In this document: piece by piece, positions 50,651 through 62,352 of the stretch
Position numbering within the stretch: position 1 is the first letter of the stretch
How the letters are laid out: each line of letters opens with the position of its first letter
From: Phylloscopus collybita
Taxonomy: Eukaryota; Chordata; Aves; Passeriformes; Phylloscopidae
Direction: 5' to 3'
DNA: 64,000 nt
NCBI GenBank assembly: GCA_027886175.1
Contig: JAJNNQ010000013.1
Coordinates: 4,173,501-4,237,500, forward strand
Made by a program: the position numbers and the translations under genes
Notes under the pieces: model-generated
The model's database searches: none
Seen by the model: the letters and a program-made list of their open reading frames with translations, nothing else
What the model was told of the DNA's origin: nothing

Positions 50651-52648
50651 ATGTCGACGACACTTTTATCTGCCTTCTACGACATTGACTTCTTGTGCAA
50701 GGTAGGGAAGAGCGCGTTTAGCCAGGCGGGACGCGGTCTGCCGCTGTGTGCAGAGCTCCGGGCTACCGAGGCAGCGCGACGGGGCGGGAGGCCCGTGCCG
50801 GGCCGGGCTCATGCGGGCGGGTCACGGTCTGACAGCCGGCCGGGGACAGCGGCTGACGCAAGGCTGCGAGCCCCAGAATGCCGCCCCGTGGTCTCCCGGC
50901 GGCCGCGTTCGGGGCGGGCTGGTCCTGCAGCCGCGGGGGAGCCGGGCCGCCCTGCAGCCCCTGCCCGCGTGTTGCGCTGCCAGGAGGAACTTCTGAAAAA
51001 AGTTGCAAATGTAGCAGAGCTGGCGCGGGGGCTTCTCCCCGGCGCTGTCCTGCCCCGCCGGCGCTAGCGGCAGACCCGCTTTGCGGGGCGGTCGGGCGGC
51101 GCGACCCCCGCCTCGACTCCCGCGGCGGTGCTGCGTGGGGAGCCGTGGCCGTGGGCAGGCGGTCACCCGCAACACCCTCTCTCTCTCCCGCTGTCTCCCC
51201 CACCCCCTCCCCTCTCCCCGCCCCGGCAGACGGAGAAGTCCCTGACCAACCTCAGCAGCATGCTGGACAAGAAAGCCGTGGGGACCCCGGTGACCCCTCC
51301 CAGCTCCAGCTTCGCGCCGGGCTTCCTGCGGCGGCACTCGACCAGCAACCTGACGGCGCTGGCCGGCGGCTCCAAGTTCCCCAGCCCGACCGGCTCCAGC
51401 TCTTCTTCCACGTCCTCCTCCTCGTCGTCGTCCTCCTCCTCCTCCTCGTTCGGCAATCTGAAGGAGACGGGCTCCGGCGGAGGCGGCGGCAGCAGCAGCC
51501 CCACGGCCCTGCTCAACAAGGAGAACAAGTTCCGGGACCGCTCCTTCAGCGAGAACGGCGAGCGTAGCCAGCACCTCATGCAGCAGCTTCAGCAGCAGCA
51601 GCAGGCGGCCGGCAAGGGCAGCGGCTCCGGCGGCGGCGGCGGGGCCCCCATCAACTCGACGCGCTACAAGACGGAGCTGTGCCGCCCCTTCGAGGAGAGC
51701 GGTGCCTGCAAGTACGGCGAGAAGTGCCAGTTCGCCCACGGCTTCCACGAGCTGCGCAGCCTCACCCGCCACCCCAAGTACAAGACCGAGCTCTGCCGCA
51801 CCTTCCACACCATCGGCTTCTGCCCCTACGGCCCGCGCTGCCACTTCATCCACAACGCCGACGAGCGCCGCCCGGCGCCCGGCGGGGGCACGGCCGCCCC
51901 CCCGCCCGCCGCCGCGGCCGGGCCTCACCACCACCCGCACCACGCGGCCCCGCACCCCGCCGGCAGCACCGGCGACCTCCGCGCCTTCGCCCCCCGCGAC
52001 CACCCGCTGGGCGGCGGCGGCTTCGGGCACCCGCGCGGCGGCGGCGGCGAGCGGCCCAAGCTGCACCACAGCCTGAGCTTCTCCGGCTTCTCCGCCCACC
52101 ACCACCACCATCACCCCCCGCACCCCCACGGCACCGCCCCGCCGCCGCCGCCGCCCGGTGGCCGCCTGGACGCCGCCCTGCTGGAGAGCCCCGGCGGTTC
52201 GCGCACGCCGCCGCCGCCCGCCTCCGCCTCCTACTGCGAGGAGCTGCTCTCGCCGCCCTGCGCCAACAACGCTTTCGCCTTCTCGGGCCAGGAGCTGGGC
52301 AGCCTCATCGCCCCCCTCGCCCTCCACACCCAGAACTTCGCCGCTGCCGCCGCCGCGGCCGCCGCCGCCGCCGCCTATTACCGCTGCCAGCAGCAGCCGC
52401 CGCCGCCGCCCGGCGGGGCCTGCCCGCCGCCCCCCGCCTCGCCGCCCTTCAGCTTCCAGCCCCTCCGCCGCCTCTCCGAGTCGCCCGTCTTCGACGCGCC
52501 GCCCAGCCCGCCGGACTCGCTCTCCGACCGGGAGAGTTACCTGAGCGGCTCCCTCAGCTCCGGCTCCCTCAGCGGCTCCGAGTCGCCCAGCCTGGACTCG
52601 GGCCGCCGCCTGCCCATCTTCAGCCGCCTCTCCATCTCCGACGACTGA
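50651..52648 (+). CDS. ZFP36L2: ZFP36L2, CCCH zinc-finger mRNA decay activator (complete)
   Basis: CDS is join(50651..50701, 51230..52648), 489 residues (human about 494). Exon 1 encodes [17 protein letters not shown], the family N-terminus, and is cut by a 528-bp intron (donor gtaggg, acceptor ccccggcag). The start has A at -3. Two tandem CCCH fingers (CX8CX5CX3H) span about residues 162-187 (C168, C177, C183, H187) and 200-225 (C206, C215, C221, H225), each preceded by the YKTEL lead-in. These bind UUAUUUAUU elements. The last 14 residues ([14 protein letters not shown], 476-489) are the conserved CNOT1-binding/RSK motif that recruits CCR4-NOT deadenylase. RRHSTS (Ser54) and RSFSEN look like kinase/14-3-3 sites. 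Low-complexity stretches include Ser/Thr (73-90), His/Pro, poly-Ala (388-399) and Pro. The protein shuttles between cytoplasm and nucleus and promotes decay of ARE mRNAs in haematopoietic, germline and cell-cycle settings. ZFP36L1 is excluded by length, by the large C-terminal low-complexity region and by synteny with THADA. Confidence 0.98.
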
Positions 52649-53496
52649 GGGAGGACGGGGCAGCGGCCGGGGGGGCCCCGCGGCGGCCCCGCAAGTAAGT
52701 TACCGAGCGAAGAAAGCGAAACCTCTCCTTCCTCTCTATTTTTGGTTCTGTTTTTTTTTTTTTTTTTTAATATATCTATCTATACACCGAGAGCTGAACA
52801 AAACGAGAAACAAAAGCATTTTGCAAAAGGGCAAATGACACGAACTGAACAAACCTATTTTTATAGAGAGACCTTGGAAGAAGGGGATTTTTGTTTCGGG
52901 GTTTTTTTGTTGTTGTTGTCGTTCTTTGGAGACAAGTTATGATACGCACCAGCAGCAGCCATTCCATCTGTGTTCAAAAAAAAAAAAACAACAGACAGCG
53001 TTAGAAAAGACAGCACCAGAAAGCAACAAACAATCCGGGGAGCGTCGGTTCACCAGCCCAGCTCCTCCAATCCTGCAGATACACAGAAAAAAAGTTACAG
53101 ACTAGTTTGTCTTTCAATCCAGTTCAAATAAAAACACAGAACATACTAAACCTATAAGCTTTTTTTTTTAGGAAAAAAAAAAAAAAAGAAAAATCCAACA
53201 TCCTGCCAAGAATATGCCTTGATAACAACCTTCTTTTTTATATATATCTATATATTATTATTATAACAAATGCTAAAACCTTCATTCCAAAGTTTAATAT
53301 TGGTTCCATTGCCACCACTTAGTGGATGTTTGGCTTAGAACAATTTTTTGTTGTTGCTTTATTTGGAAGCACTCAACTGAGGTTAGTTTGTAATTGTTGG
53401 AGAATAACTGCTGATTTTTTTAAAATTTTTTTTTAGCTGTTTGAGTTGATTGCATGAATGAGTCACTGCACACAACTCAATATGAAACTATTTAAC

Positions 53497-53505
53497 TTAT
53501 TTATT
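53497..53505 (+). promoter_or_regulatory. AU-rich element nonamer (UUAUUUAUU)
   Basis: An exact TTATTTATT in the 3' UTR of ZFP36L2. This is the optimal recognition sequence of the tandem CCCH fingers of the same protein family. Confidence 0.8.
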
Positions 53506-53730
53506 ATCTTGTGAAAAGTATACATTGGTAATTTGTTCATACTGTATTTATCGGGTATGATGAAAAGCAATAGATATATATTCTTTTATTATGTTTAAAT
53601 TATGATTTTCATTATTAATCGGCAAAATGTGGAGTGTGTTCTTTTCACAGTAATATATGCCTTTTTGTAACTTCACTTGGTTATTTTATTGTAAATGAGT
53701 AAAATTCTTAATTTAAGAGATGGTATGTAA

Positions 53731-53739
53731 TATTTATTT
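53731..53739 (+). promoter_or_regulatory. AU-rich element (UAUUUAUUU)
   Basis: TATTTATTT in the 3' UTR of ZFP36L2, 226 bp after the first element. It contains the AUUUA core in a U-rich context. Confidence 0.7.
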
Positions 53740-54542
53740 CATTAATTTCTTTCTTTGTTTACGTAAATCTGAAAGATTGCATGGTTTCTTTATAGAAATC
53801 GGTCTCGATGCTGTGGAGGTAGTTTGCGGAATTTCTATGGGTTTTTTTTTTTTTTAGAATGTAAATGGTTGTAGCCCGTCCGAGTTGAAAAACGAGAGAA
53901 AAAAGAAAAAAAAAGACTCACTTAGCAATCAGACTTCAAAGTGGCAAATCTAATTCAGACTTGTTAAAAATAACCAAAAAGTATTTTTGTTGCCTAACTC
54001 CACGAATCACACTGTGATATAGTCTCAAAGTATGTAGCAATAATTGGGGGTCCCAGTATTATGTCTCACAGTGCCTTCTTGAGGGTCCACGCTTGCCTTA
54101 AATATCTCTCAACCAAATAAGTATTTTTCCTAGTGCTTGAGATAATTTGAATGTAGGGATGGGTTTTAAGTACAGCAAAATTTCGCCACTCTATTTTATA
54201 AGAACAGAGGCCATCTTTGGATCTGAAACTTTCTATAATACAGGAACATATCTTGTTTATTGAATTCCAAAACCTGTAATTTTTTTTTTTTCCTAATGTA
54301 GAAAGTTGGGAGTTTTCCAAAAGTTTCCTGGACGGTGGATGAATGAGCAGTAGCTTAGTTTTGTTTGTACATAGGTACAGATTGAGCACTATGTACTCTT
54401 TTGGACTACTTTAACAGAAGTATGTTTTGAATGTAACTAAAGGATAAGTCAACTTGAGTTGTAATATATTTTTCGGGAGTCAGTTCACTACAGATTATGT
54501 GAGACTGTAAACTTTGTACTGTAAATGTTTTGTAGTTCTCCC

Positions 54543-54548
54543 AATAAA
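54543..54548 (+). terminator. ZFP36L2: Poly(A) signal of ZFP36L2
   Basis: AATAAA after a TGTAAATGTTTTGTAG-type (TGTA-containing) upstream context, about 1.9 kb after the stop. An A-rich low-complexity run follows. This is the likely major 3' end; the earlier AATAAA at 53,127 could give a short form. Confidence 0.8.
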
Positions 54549-54555
54549 ATTTTTT

Positions 54556-54586
<31 letters not shown>

Positions 54587-54612
54587 CCAACAAACAAAAA
54601 ACAAAGAAACCG
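54556..54612. repeat. A-rich AAAAC simple repeat
   Basis: Four AAAAC units in a row then mixed A/C sequence directly after the ZFP36L2 poly(A) signal. Confidence 0.85.
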
Positions 54613-54855
54613 ACAACCCCAGTAACCCTTCCAAGTGCTGAAGCCCTGGCTGCCAGGCAGGAGTATTTCTTGCTAAACACCAGCACCCCCCAATCACAGA
54701 TATGTCTAGCTACAGATTAACCAGTTTACACTGCCACTGCAGGCCGCTCCTGCAGCCCTCGCTGGTCCTTGGCCAAAGTTAATAAACGCTTCCAGAAGGT
54801 TCGGGAATGTCAGCGCTGTACTGTATCCTGCTTTGCTTTTTGCTTTTTCACCCCC

Positions 54856-54884
54856 TTTATTTTATTTTATTTTATTTTATTTTT
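54856..54884. repeat. (TTTTA)n microsatellite
   Basis: Five consecutive TTTTA pentanucleotide units plus flanking T. Confidence 0.9.
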
Positions 54885-55590
54885 AAGAGCATGGAGAATC
54901 AAACCTCTGCTGCTTCTAGTGTAACAGCTGGAGTGGAAAAAAAAATCTAGTAGTGGCATTTATCAATCACATCGCTTATGGGGCTATGTGAATGTGCCAT
55001 TAGCCTTCCTGCCTTGTTTGGGGTAAGGAGGAAATGGCAGTTTGGGTAATAAAAAGGCATAATTAAGGTTTACCCTTTGTCCCAAAAGCTTTGTTCCTCT
55101 TCACTCACAGGAATGCGGACTTCTGCCTCAATGCTCCCATCACCCAGCTGAGGGCATATCTGTGTTAATCGGGCTAGCATTAAATGTGCTAATCAGTTTT
55201 CAGGGCTTGGGTTTTAAACAAATTACCTTTTCGAGGCTGTATTTATATAACTAAATACTTGGCAGCCTGGGGACTGTGTGAGTATTAATACTGGAAGAAT
55301 TTTAGCTAATATCTCCACAGTTTGGCACCCTGTTGCAGTCAGTCCTTTCAACTTTTAAGTCATGATTTCTACCAGCTTATTTTTTTGTTCTTTTGTCATA
55401 CTACTAATAAATGTTGTTAATGTTATGGCATCTCTGTGCTGCCTGGGCCGCCACAGCACTTTCTATAAATACAGGATAGAATGTAATACTGGTGCCATAT
55501 GTTTGTGTAACAAACCTTGGACTGACACTTAGTTTAAAATTAAAACAAACGTAAGCAATGTATGACAACACAGCCCAGCTACAGCAATCA

Positions 55591-55592
<2 letters not shown>

Positions 55593-55634
<42 letters not shown>
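55593..55634. repeat. Uninterrupted 42-base poly(T) run
   Basis: The longest pure homopolymer in the window. It may be the A-tail of a minus-strand retroposed copy, but no recognisable body or target-site duplication is seen. Confidence 0.95.
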
Positions 55635-55638
<4 letters not shown>

Positions 55639-58600
55639 GAATCCAGTCTGACATTTTGGCTCAGAATTGTTCCCTTTGATTCCCAGACTAATTCCTGATG
55701 AAACTTCTTTTTGTCACCGTCTGCACAGTGGCACTGAGCTCCGATCCCCAGGCATCTCTGGTACAGATGCTTTGGCTGCAAGGAGCAGGCCCGTGCCAGT
55801 GTTTTGGAGGAACAGAGAGTGGCTGTTGGTTTGACCGGTGTCTAAGCTGATGTCTTAACTCACTTTTGGGATTTTGAGATTAATTTTCACACTAAAACTG
55901 CATTAATTAGGAGTGCATGCCTCATTTAATTTTAGATTTTCTTTCTTCTCTAGGTACAGTTTTTTGCTTCTCTCACTCACCCACCCATTCCCCTGCCTGC
56001 CTTTTTCTTGCCACAATAGATAAGGACCTTATTTATTTCTATATTTCCCTTATCTGGGACAGCTGTACTCGCATCAGTGCAGTACTTCCATCTTCCCTGT
56101 GGTTTTCTGTTGGTTGAATGGGATCTTGGTGATGGTGCTGGGCTTGGCTTTGGTGTCTCCTGGCTGGAAGAGGAGCTCTGGAAGCTTCACAGCAGCTGCC
56201 CCAGATGAATCACAACGGTGCTGGTGTCAATGCCAGTGTTCTGTGCGTTAAAAAGTTGCTGCCAGGACAGGATGGGTGATGGCCCAGCGGTGTCTCCCAG
56301 CTGGCTGCTGGCATGCCAGTGTGGGGGGACAGCTGGGCCCGAGCTGCTCTCTGCCCAAGTGACACTGAGGCCTCTGTGCTGCACCCTGCTCTGTATCTCC
56401 AAAGTGTGCTGCAGCCTGGCCTGTTGCAGCGTCAATGTTCCGCTCTTCAGAAATCCGGGAGTCCTTGAACGGGGAAGATAAAGTGTCTGTTTCTTGTGTT
56501 GCACTATCAAGTGTTAACCTTTAAACTGGTGACTCTATGCTGTTGACTTAAGCCAATGTTCTCTTGCTTTCATTTCAAAATTCAGCAAAGCGTGTAATGC
56601 TGGTCAGGCCATTCAGAACTTTCTGATACATCGCAATAAATCGATAAATACTGTGTAAAAAATAAACTGGTTTTTTTTTCTCCAAGAGCTTTGTGTTAAG
56701 AAAGAAATATACAAAGGTATAGAAATATAGAAACTCTTAAGGTTTCTGCTCATCAGAGTTGTGCTATATCTCTTAATAGCTGGAGCAGCTAAAATGACTT
56801 TAAAGATCTGAAGAAGGGGGACTTCACTTATCATTGGTTAGGACTGGGGCTTGATGCTTGTTTGAGTTGATAGTCTGAAAGAAATTATATCCGAGTCTTA
56901 AATTGGTGGAAATGGATGTAATGGTATAGGTCTCGAAATAGGGATTGCTTTAAAATGGTACGGTATGATCATTAGGGGATTTTCAAACATACTGAATTAG
57001 TAGTTTTGATTTCTACTGCCTAATCCTCTCAGCTTCTTGGGGTCTTTTTATTTGTTTGGCTTTTCTCAGCTTGCCTGTGTCAGGTGTGCTGTAACTCCTG
57101 TTCAGTGGAGGGATTGCACACCACCAAACTCACTCCCAGCAGTGCCATGGAGCAGAGGGATGCTGCTCCTCGCTGCCTGCATCCTGGTTCAAGCATGGGC
57201 TGGTTCTGCTGCTGCCCAGGGTTACCTTCATTTCAGCTGTAGAGCCTGGAGGTGCAGCATGGTCTGTGTCACTGGTGGACAAGGCCATGGGGGCAGCTGG
57301 TGACCACAGGTGGAGCTGATAGACAGCTGGCTCCTCTCTGCTGTACTGCTGAATGCAGAATGCAGCAAAGCAGGGGTTAAATACACAGGTGAGGGGTGAG
57401 CCCTTTTCCAGAGTATCATTTAAATGCCCAGTGCAACTCTGCATTACTTTGAAAAAGAAGTTATTGCCCTCCTTCCATTTACTGCCCCCACCCCATCCCA
57501 TCATTAGGTGCGCAGCTTTGATTTTTTCAAAGAAGGGGTGCATTTGACAACCTTGTTTTCAAAGAAGGCCTGAGATTTTAGTTATGTTTATGACCAAAAC
57601 ATGCTTTTATTTTTTCCCTTTTGCTGCTACAGCATTAAAGCTGAAGGACTTCCACTATATGTTTTTAATTGTGTGGTCTGTCTCTTGTTGCTGACCTTGA
57701 GTGTGGATATTATTTGAAGGAGCTTCAGGCAGTGGTGCTCTGTCATCAATAAGGTAGGACATTTCAGGTTTTGCCTGCTGAGCCTACAGACCTTGGCAGC
57801 ACATTAACTCTGGAAACTGAAACTTAATTTTCTGACCCTTCAGCTTAAACTCAGATCCTCAGAGTTTTAAGGTGAAGATACTGGGGCCTCTCACTTTATT
57901 GCATCTGAAATCCAGTTACCTCTTCCTTTTGCCAACTGTGCAGCTGGTTGGCACCAGTCCAGAGAGGGGCAGGAATATCCTGAATGACCACAGCCAGGGA
58001 CCTGAGTGCTCATCTGCTGAAGAAGTAAGTGAAGGGTTGGGATCAAAGTTGCTTAGGCAAGGTGATGTAGCAGTTTCTCCACTCTGTTCCTCCTTGGCCC
58101 TTTCTGACCCATTCCCTGAGCTGATGTTGCTCTGGGACCCTGCTCACACCACATGGCCCAGGGTGGGTGCTCTGTTCACTGCCACCTAAAGGTCCCCTCA
58201 CCCCCAAGCCAGCTCTGGTGCTTGCCACATTTGCCTGGGTGATGATGCATTTCATTAACCAGGCAGAAAAAAATGTTGGTGTTTTCTCCTGGAGTGGAGT
58301 TGAAGTGGGTCAGTCAGGAGTCTGATGATTTTCAGAGCTGGTGCAAGGGAGGAGGAGGAAGAGCCCCACATCCTGGAGAGAGGCAGGAGTGATGGGATGG
58401 AGGACAAGGTGTCTCCCCACCAAGCTGTTTTGTTTGAAGAAACATTGTTTCCCCACAGTTCTTTGGGAAATTCTTGGTGTGCTCCTGTTAGAGAACTCCT
58501 TTTTTATATTGGTGATTGTAAATCACTCACACAAACCTTGAGCACTTCTTGTGCCATTTGAACACACACCAACATTTAAGGGAAGGCTCATTTCAACACA

Positions 58601-60684
58601 GAGTTTAATTAACATGACTGTACCCCTGAATAGTTTGGTTTGCTGGACATCAAGTCATGGTTTTATGGCAAAGCACAGCATCTTCTGAGAAGTCCTCAGT
58701 CTTAAAGGAAACACTTGTTATCAGCTGGCATAGATTTAGCAGGTTGTGTAAGTTTTGCAGCATATGTACTAAGGAGCAGTGCTTTATAGGTCTAATTCCT
58801 TTATGAAAATTAATTTAATATTGGAGAGGAGGGTGGAGGAATGAGATTCCTCCCTTAAGGTCTAGAGGGCCTTGTCTCTAAAAAGAATTTTTTTTTGTTT
58901 CAAAGCTTAGTCAAACGCATATGAGTCGTTTTCATCTCTCCTTTCAAAGGGCTATAATGGATGTGTTAATGGAGGCATTTTGGGGTGAACCCTGCAAAAT
59001 TTGCATTCCTGATGAAACCAGGGAAAATTACCCTGACAAATCTCCTCTCTGTTGCTGAAGAGGGATAGATGACATCTGCTGAGTAATTTCTATTCTGCAC
59101 ACCATCCGAGAAGGAAATACAGGGTAATTCAAACCCCCTTTTTTCTGCCATGGTTAATAACATAAACAGGGAGCTGGATATGCTGAAATCTAAATACGAG
59201 GGTCCTATATCAATGGATTATTACCTTATCTTTCCTGAATGACGTTCACTTGAATACCTGCAATCGTAATAGCTACTCAAGATAAGAAATGGAAGGAAAT
59301 TCAATAACAGTAAGAGGCCTGGTAACTTATGAGATCTTGATTAGCCTTCAACTGCACATAAATGTTGGGAAAGGATTCCCTGTACTGTATGCAGAAGGAG
59401 CTGAATAGCATTGTGAAAACCACTGCCTCATTGTAGAGGAGCACAAACAACTAGCTTTTGTTATTATTAAGGCTTTCTTGTGTTCACATATATGTGTGAA
59501 CCTTCTGAGTCTTCTGTGCATGAACATTTTTCACCCTAATTTTTCATTGCTTTAAAATTCTGGTTTTGCTGGTGGGGATGGCAGGTGTCTCTGGCCCCTG
59601 CAGTGATCTCAGAGCTCTGCCTGGCTGGGGCATACAGGTACAGTTCTGAACCTCCTAAATACCATCAAATCTGAAATTGGGCTTCCTCTTTTTGGTAGTC
59701 TGTACTCCTGCTGATGCCTTTGGGCGGTGGTTTACTCTTCCCATGGCTGAGGGAGCATGGAAGGAAGGAAGAAGATGACTCTTGCCCTTCCAGCTGCCTG
59801 CCCTGGGAGTGTCCCTGAGATGGGCTGAGGCCTTGCTGCTGCCCAGCAGGGTGGTGGGAAGGGTGGGCACCTTCCAAAGGGGACGCCCAGATATCTCCTT
59901 CTTGGGCAGCAGAGCCCTGGGTCAGTTTGTGCCTGTCCTGTGCCTGCACCTGGATGAGGGCAGAGTGCTCCTTGTGCTGGATGCCACTTGGCTCTGCTAC
60001 AGAAGTGGCACAGCAGCACGGGCTGGGAGGGTTCCAGCCAGAGTGCTGGTTCTGCTGCTGTGGTAAGAGTGCTGAGCAGCACAATATAAATCTTAGGAGA
60101 TGAATTCAGAGTTAACAAATACTTTTTCTAAAGGTCAGATTAGATGAGGAATGCAGTGATTTGCCAATCCAAATGAGCACTAACTCTAAAAAGACAGGAA
60201 TTTGTTTTCTGCTGGATTAGTGCTCTGATCTGGACTCATCCCATTGCCTTATGGCTGTGGGACAAAAGCAGGACCGAGGGCAGGAGTGTGTGAGTTACGT
60301 GAGGCTCAGAACTCTGCTTTCACCATCAGGCCAACTTTATATTGACTTGAAATGCCTGTGAAACCACAGCCTAAGTTATGTTCTGTGGGGCTGTTTCTTC
60401 ACATGCACTTGAAATCCCTGGATTTATCAAATGATATCCACAGCACAGAGGGAGGCAGAGCCTCGTGCAGTGAGCTGTGTTGAGCTTTCTAGAGCTGAAG
60501 CTCAACATTTTACTTCAATTTTGCTGTTCAGCATTTGGGCATGTGCAGATAGGGAGACTGGGGAAATGATGTCAAGGAAGGAGAAGCCCAGAAGCTTGGA
60601 AAAGCTGATTCCTTGGGAAATGGTACACAGCTTTGGTCAATGTAAACACCAAGCCATGACCTCTCCTGTTTACTCAAAATATGG

Positions 60685-60726
60685 TTGAAGATGCAGGTTA
60701 CCAAAAATGATAACCTGCATCTTCAA
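60685..60726. repeat. Perfect 16-bp inverted repeat with 10-nt loop
   Basis: TTGAAGATGCAGGTTA at 60,685-60,700 is exactly complementary to TAACCTGCATCTTCAA at 60,711-60,726, with the loop ccaaaaatga between them. The pairing stops on both sides. No transposon ends are seen around it. Confidence 0.95.
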
Positions 60727-61586
60727 ATAAAATTCCAGATGGAATTCAGAATTCATTCCACAAAAGTTGTGAGTAAACTGTTCACTACAAGAGTGTTGCA
60801 AAGCAAGTAATAAACATCTCTTTTTAGGGGGTCTATCTCCATCTGCAAATACGAGGCAAGCCAAAATGTAAGGCTGCCATTTAAGAGTTGTCTCTACATT
60901 TGCAACAGATGTTTTATGATAACTGAAAAAGCACAGTGAATATCTCCCATAACCCAACTCTTTGACTTTCACAAATGAACAATCACAAAAAGTGAAAGGG
61001 ACAATTCACCTGAAATCTCCAGCTCTACAGAAGAAGGTGACAGCAACTCATTAAAAAGTTTCTCTCTGATTTCCCATCCCACACAGTCAGGGACAACTGA
61101 ATTGGGTTCTTATGACTGAAACAAGTGTGTCCCAAAAGTTCAGCACCTGAGGAGTTGGTAGGACTTGGGGGGAAAATCCTTATTCTTAAAGCAGTTACAG
61201 AAATGCAACCTGACTGGTGAGTACAACCCACTGTTGCAAGAATAATGGAATAATGGAATAATGGAGAGCTTTGGAAAGGGGTTCATTCAAACCCCTGGTA
61301 AATACTAGCTCTCAAAGAGGCAACTGGAGTACCACAGGCAGTGGAATATGTAATGAATGTACAATGGTATATAGGTGTATTAGGGGATACTAAAATTCTG
61401 AGCAGTCCCTTGTAGTTTAATAAAGAATAGATGCTGTTACGTTGCTAGGAACAAATAAAATGTGATCATTAAGAAATGGTTTCACTGTTAGTAGCTGTGG
61501 AGATGGGTAGTTTAGAAGAGATTTACAGAATTCTTTCTTAAAATGCATGTTACCAAAACTTTCCAGAACACAGAAACATTTTATTG

Positions 61587-61730
61587 AATTATAGGATCAC
61601 AGACTAGTTTGGATTGAAAATGTCCTTAAAGATCATGTAGTTCTACCTCCCTGCCAGGGACAGGGATAGCTTCCACTAGACCAGGTTGCTCAGAGCTCCA
61701 TCCTACCTGGCCTTGAACACTTCCAAAAGC
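61587..61730 (-). mobile_element. CR1 LINE 3' end fragment, reverse orientation
   Basis: It reads as the complement of the CR1 tail: ataggatcacagactagttt, aaagatcatgtagttcta, cctccctgccagggacaggg, ttccactagaccaggttgct and acctggccttgaacacttcc. Several substitutions show that it is an old copy. It lies in the region downstream of ZFP36L2. Confidence 0.88.
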
Positions 61731-62139
61731 ACTTTGTAACATGGAATGTTGTCACCTTTTAGCTCTGAAAGCTCATTGGAAAGGGTAATTCTTCAAGTTG
61801 TGTGGAGTTCAAGGAGATCAAGCAGATAGTGCTATCCAGATGGAAAAGCAAATGCAAACTGCCTCGGAAAAGTTTTCTTGAAATTATAGGAAATGCACTT
61901 TCTGTACCTCCAGAACTAGTTGTAGAAAAGGAAAAAAAAAGGGAGGGTGAAAATTAGCTGGTTAGCATTACAATAAATAGGAAAATGTGTCATAATTATG
62001 CCAGGATTACAGAAGCAAAGGACAGCATCTTGTGAGTTAGAAACTGCAGCAGGGCTGCCTTGGCTGCAGGGAGAAAAGTAAAAAGAATTGTAAATACTGT
62101 TCTATGCAACTTCCCCTTCCTCTCATACTGCAGCCAACA

Positions 62140-62352
62140 AAAAAAAAAAAAAAAAACAAAAAAAAAAACAAACAAAAAAAAAAAACAACAAAAAAAAACC
62201 ACCAAAAAAACAACAACAAAAAAACCCCAAAACAACAAAAAACAAAAAACAACAACAACAACAACAAAACAAACAAAAAACCCCAAAAAACAAACAAACA
62301 AAAACAAAAAAAACCCCAACAAACAAAACAAAAAACGCCCACACAAAAAAAC
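62140..62352. repeat. A-rich tract with AAC/AAAC units
   Basis: About 210 bp composed almost only of A and C, with repeated CAA and CAAA units. It resembles the tract at 42.4 kb. It creates long spurious Lys/Gln/Thr-rich (+) and Phe-rich (-) open frames. Confidence 0.9.

Larger units (their letters stand above)
52649..54570 (+). other. ZFP36L2: ZFP36L2 3' UTR
   Basis: After a short GC-rich start the composition switches abruptly to AT-rich, as in mammalian orthologues. It contains T- and A-runs (for example 52,751-52,768 and 53,174-53,188), AU-rich elements at 53,497 and 53,731, an upstream AATAAA at 53,127-53,132 and the terminal AATAAA at 54,543-54,548. No protein-coding frame is supported; a minus-strand frame at 54,066-54,389 is incidental. 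Confidence 0.85.

Noticed and set aside
50822..52327. 501-codon open frame on the minus strand opposite ZFP36L2
   Set aside because: It is the antisense shadow of a coding exon with strongly GC-biased third positions. Its translation is low-complexity Gly/Ala/Arg/Val and matches no family.
51679..52698. 339-codon + strand frame overlapping ZFP36L2
   Set aside because: Arg/Pro/Ala-rich product of an alternative frame in GC-rich DNA. The zinc-finger frame is clearly the coding one.
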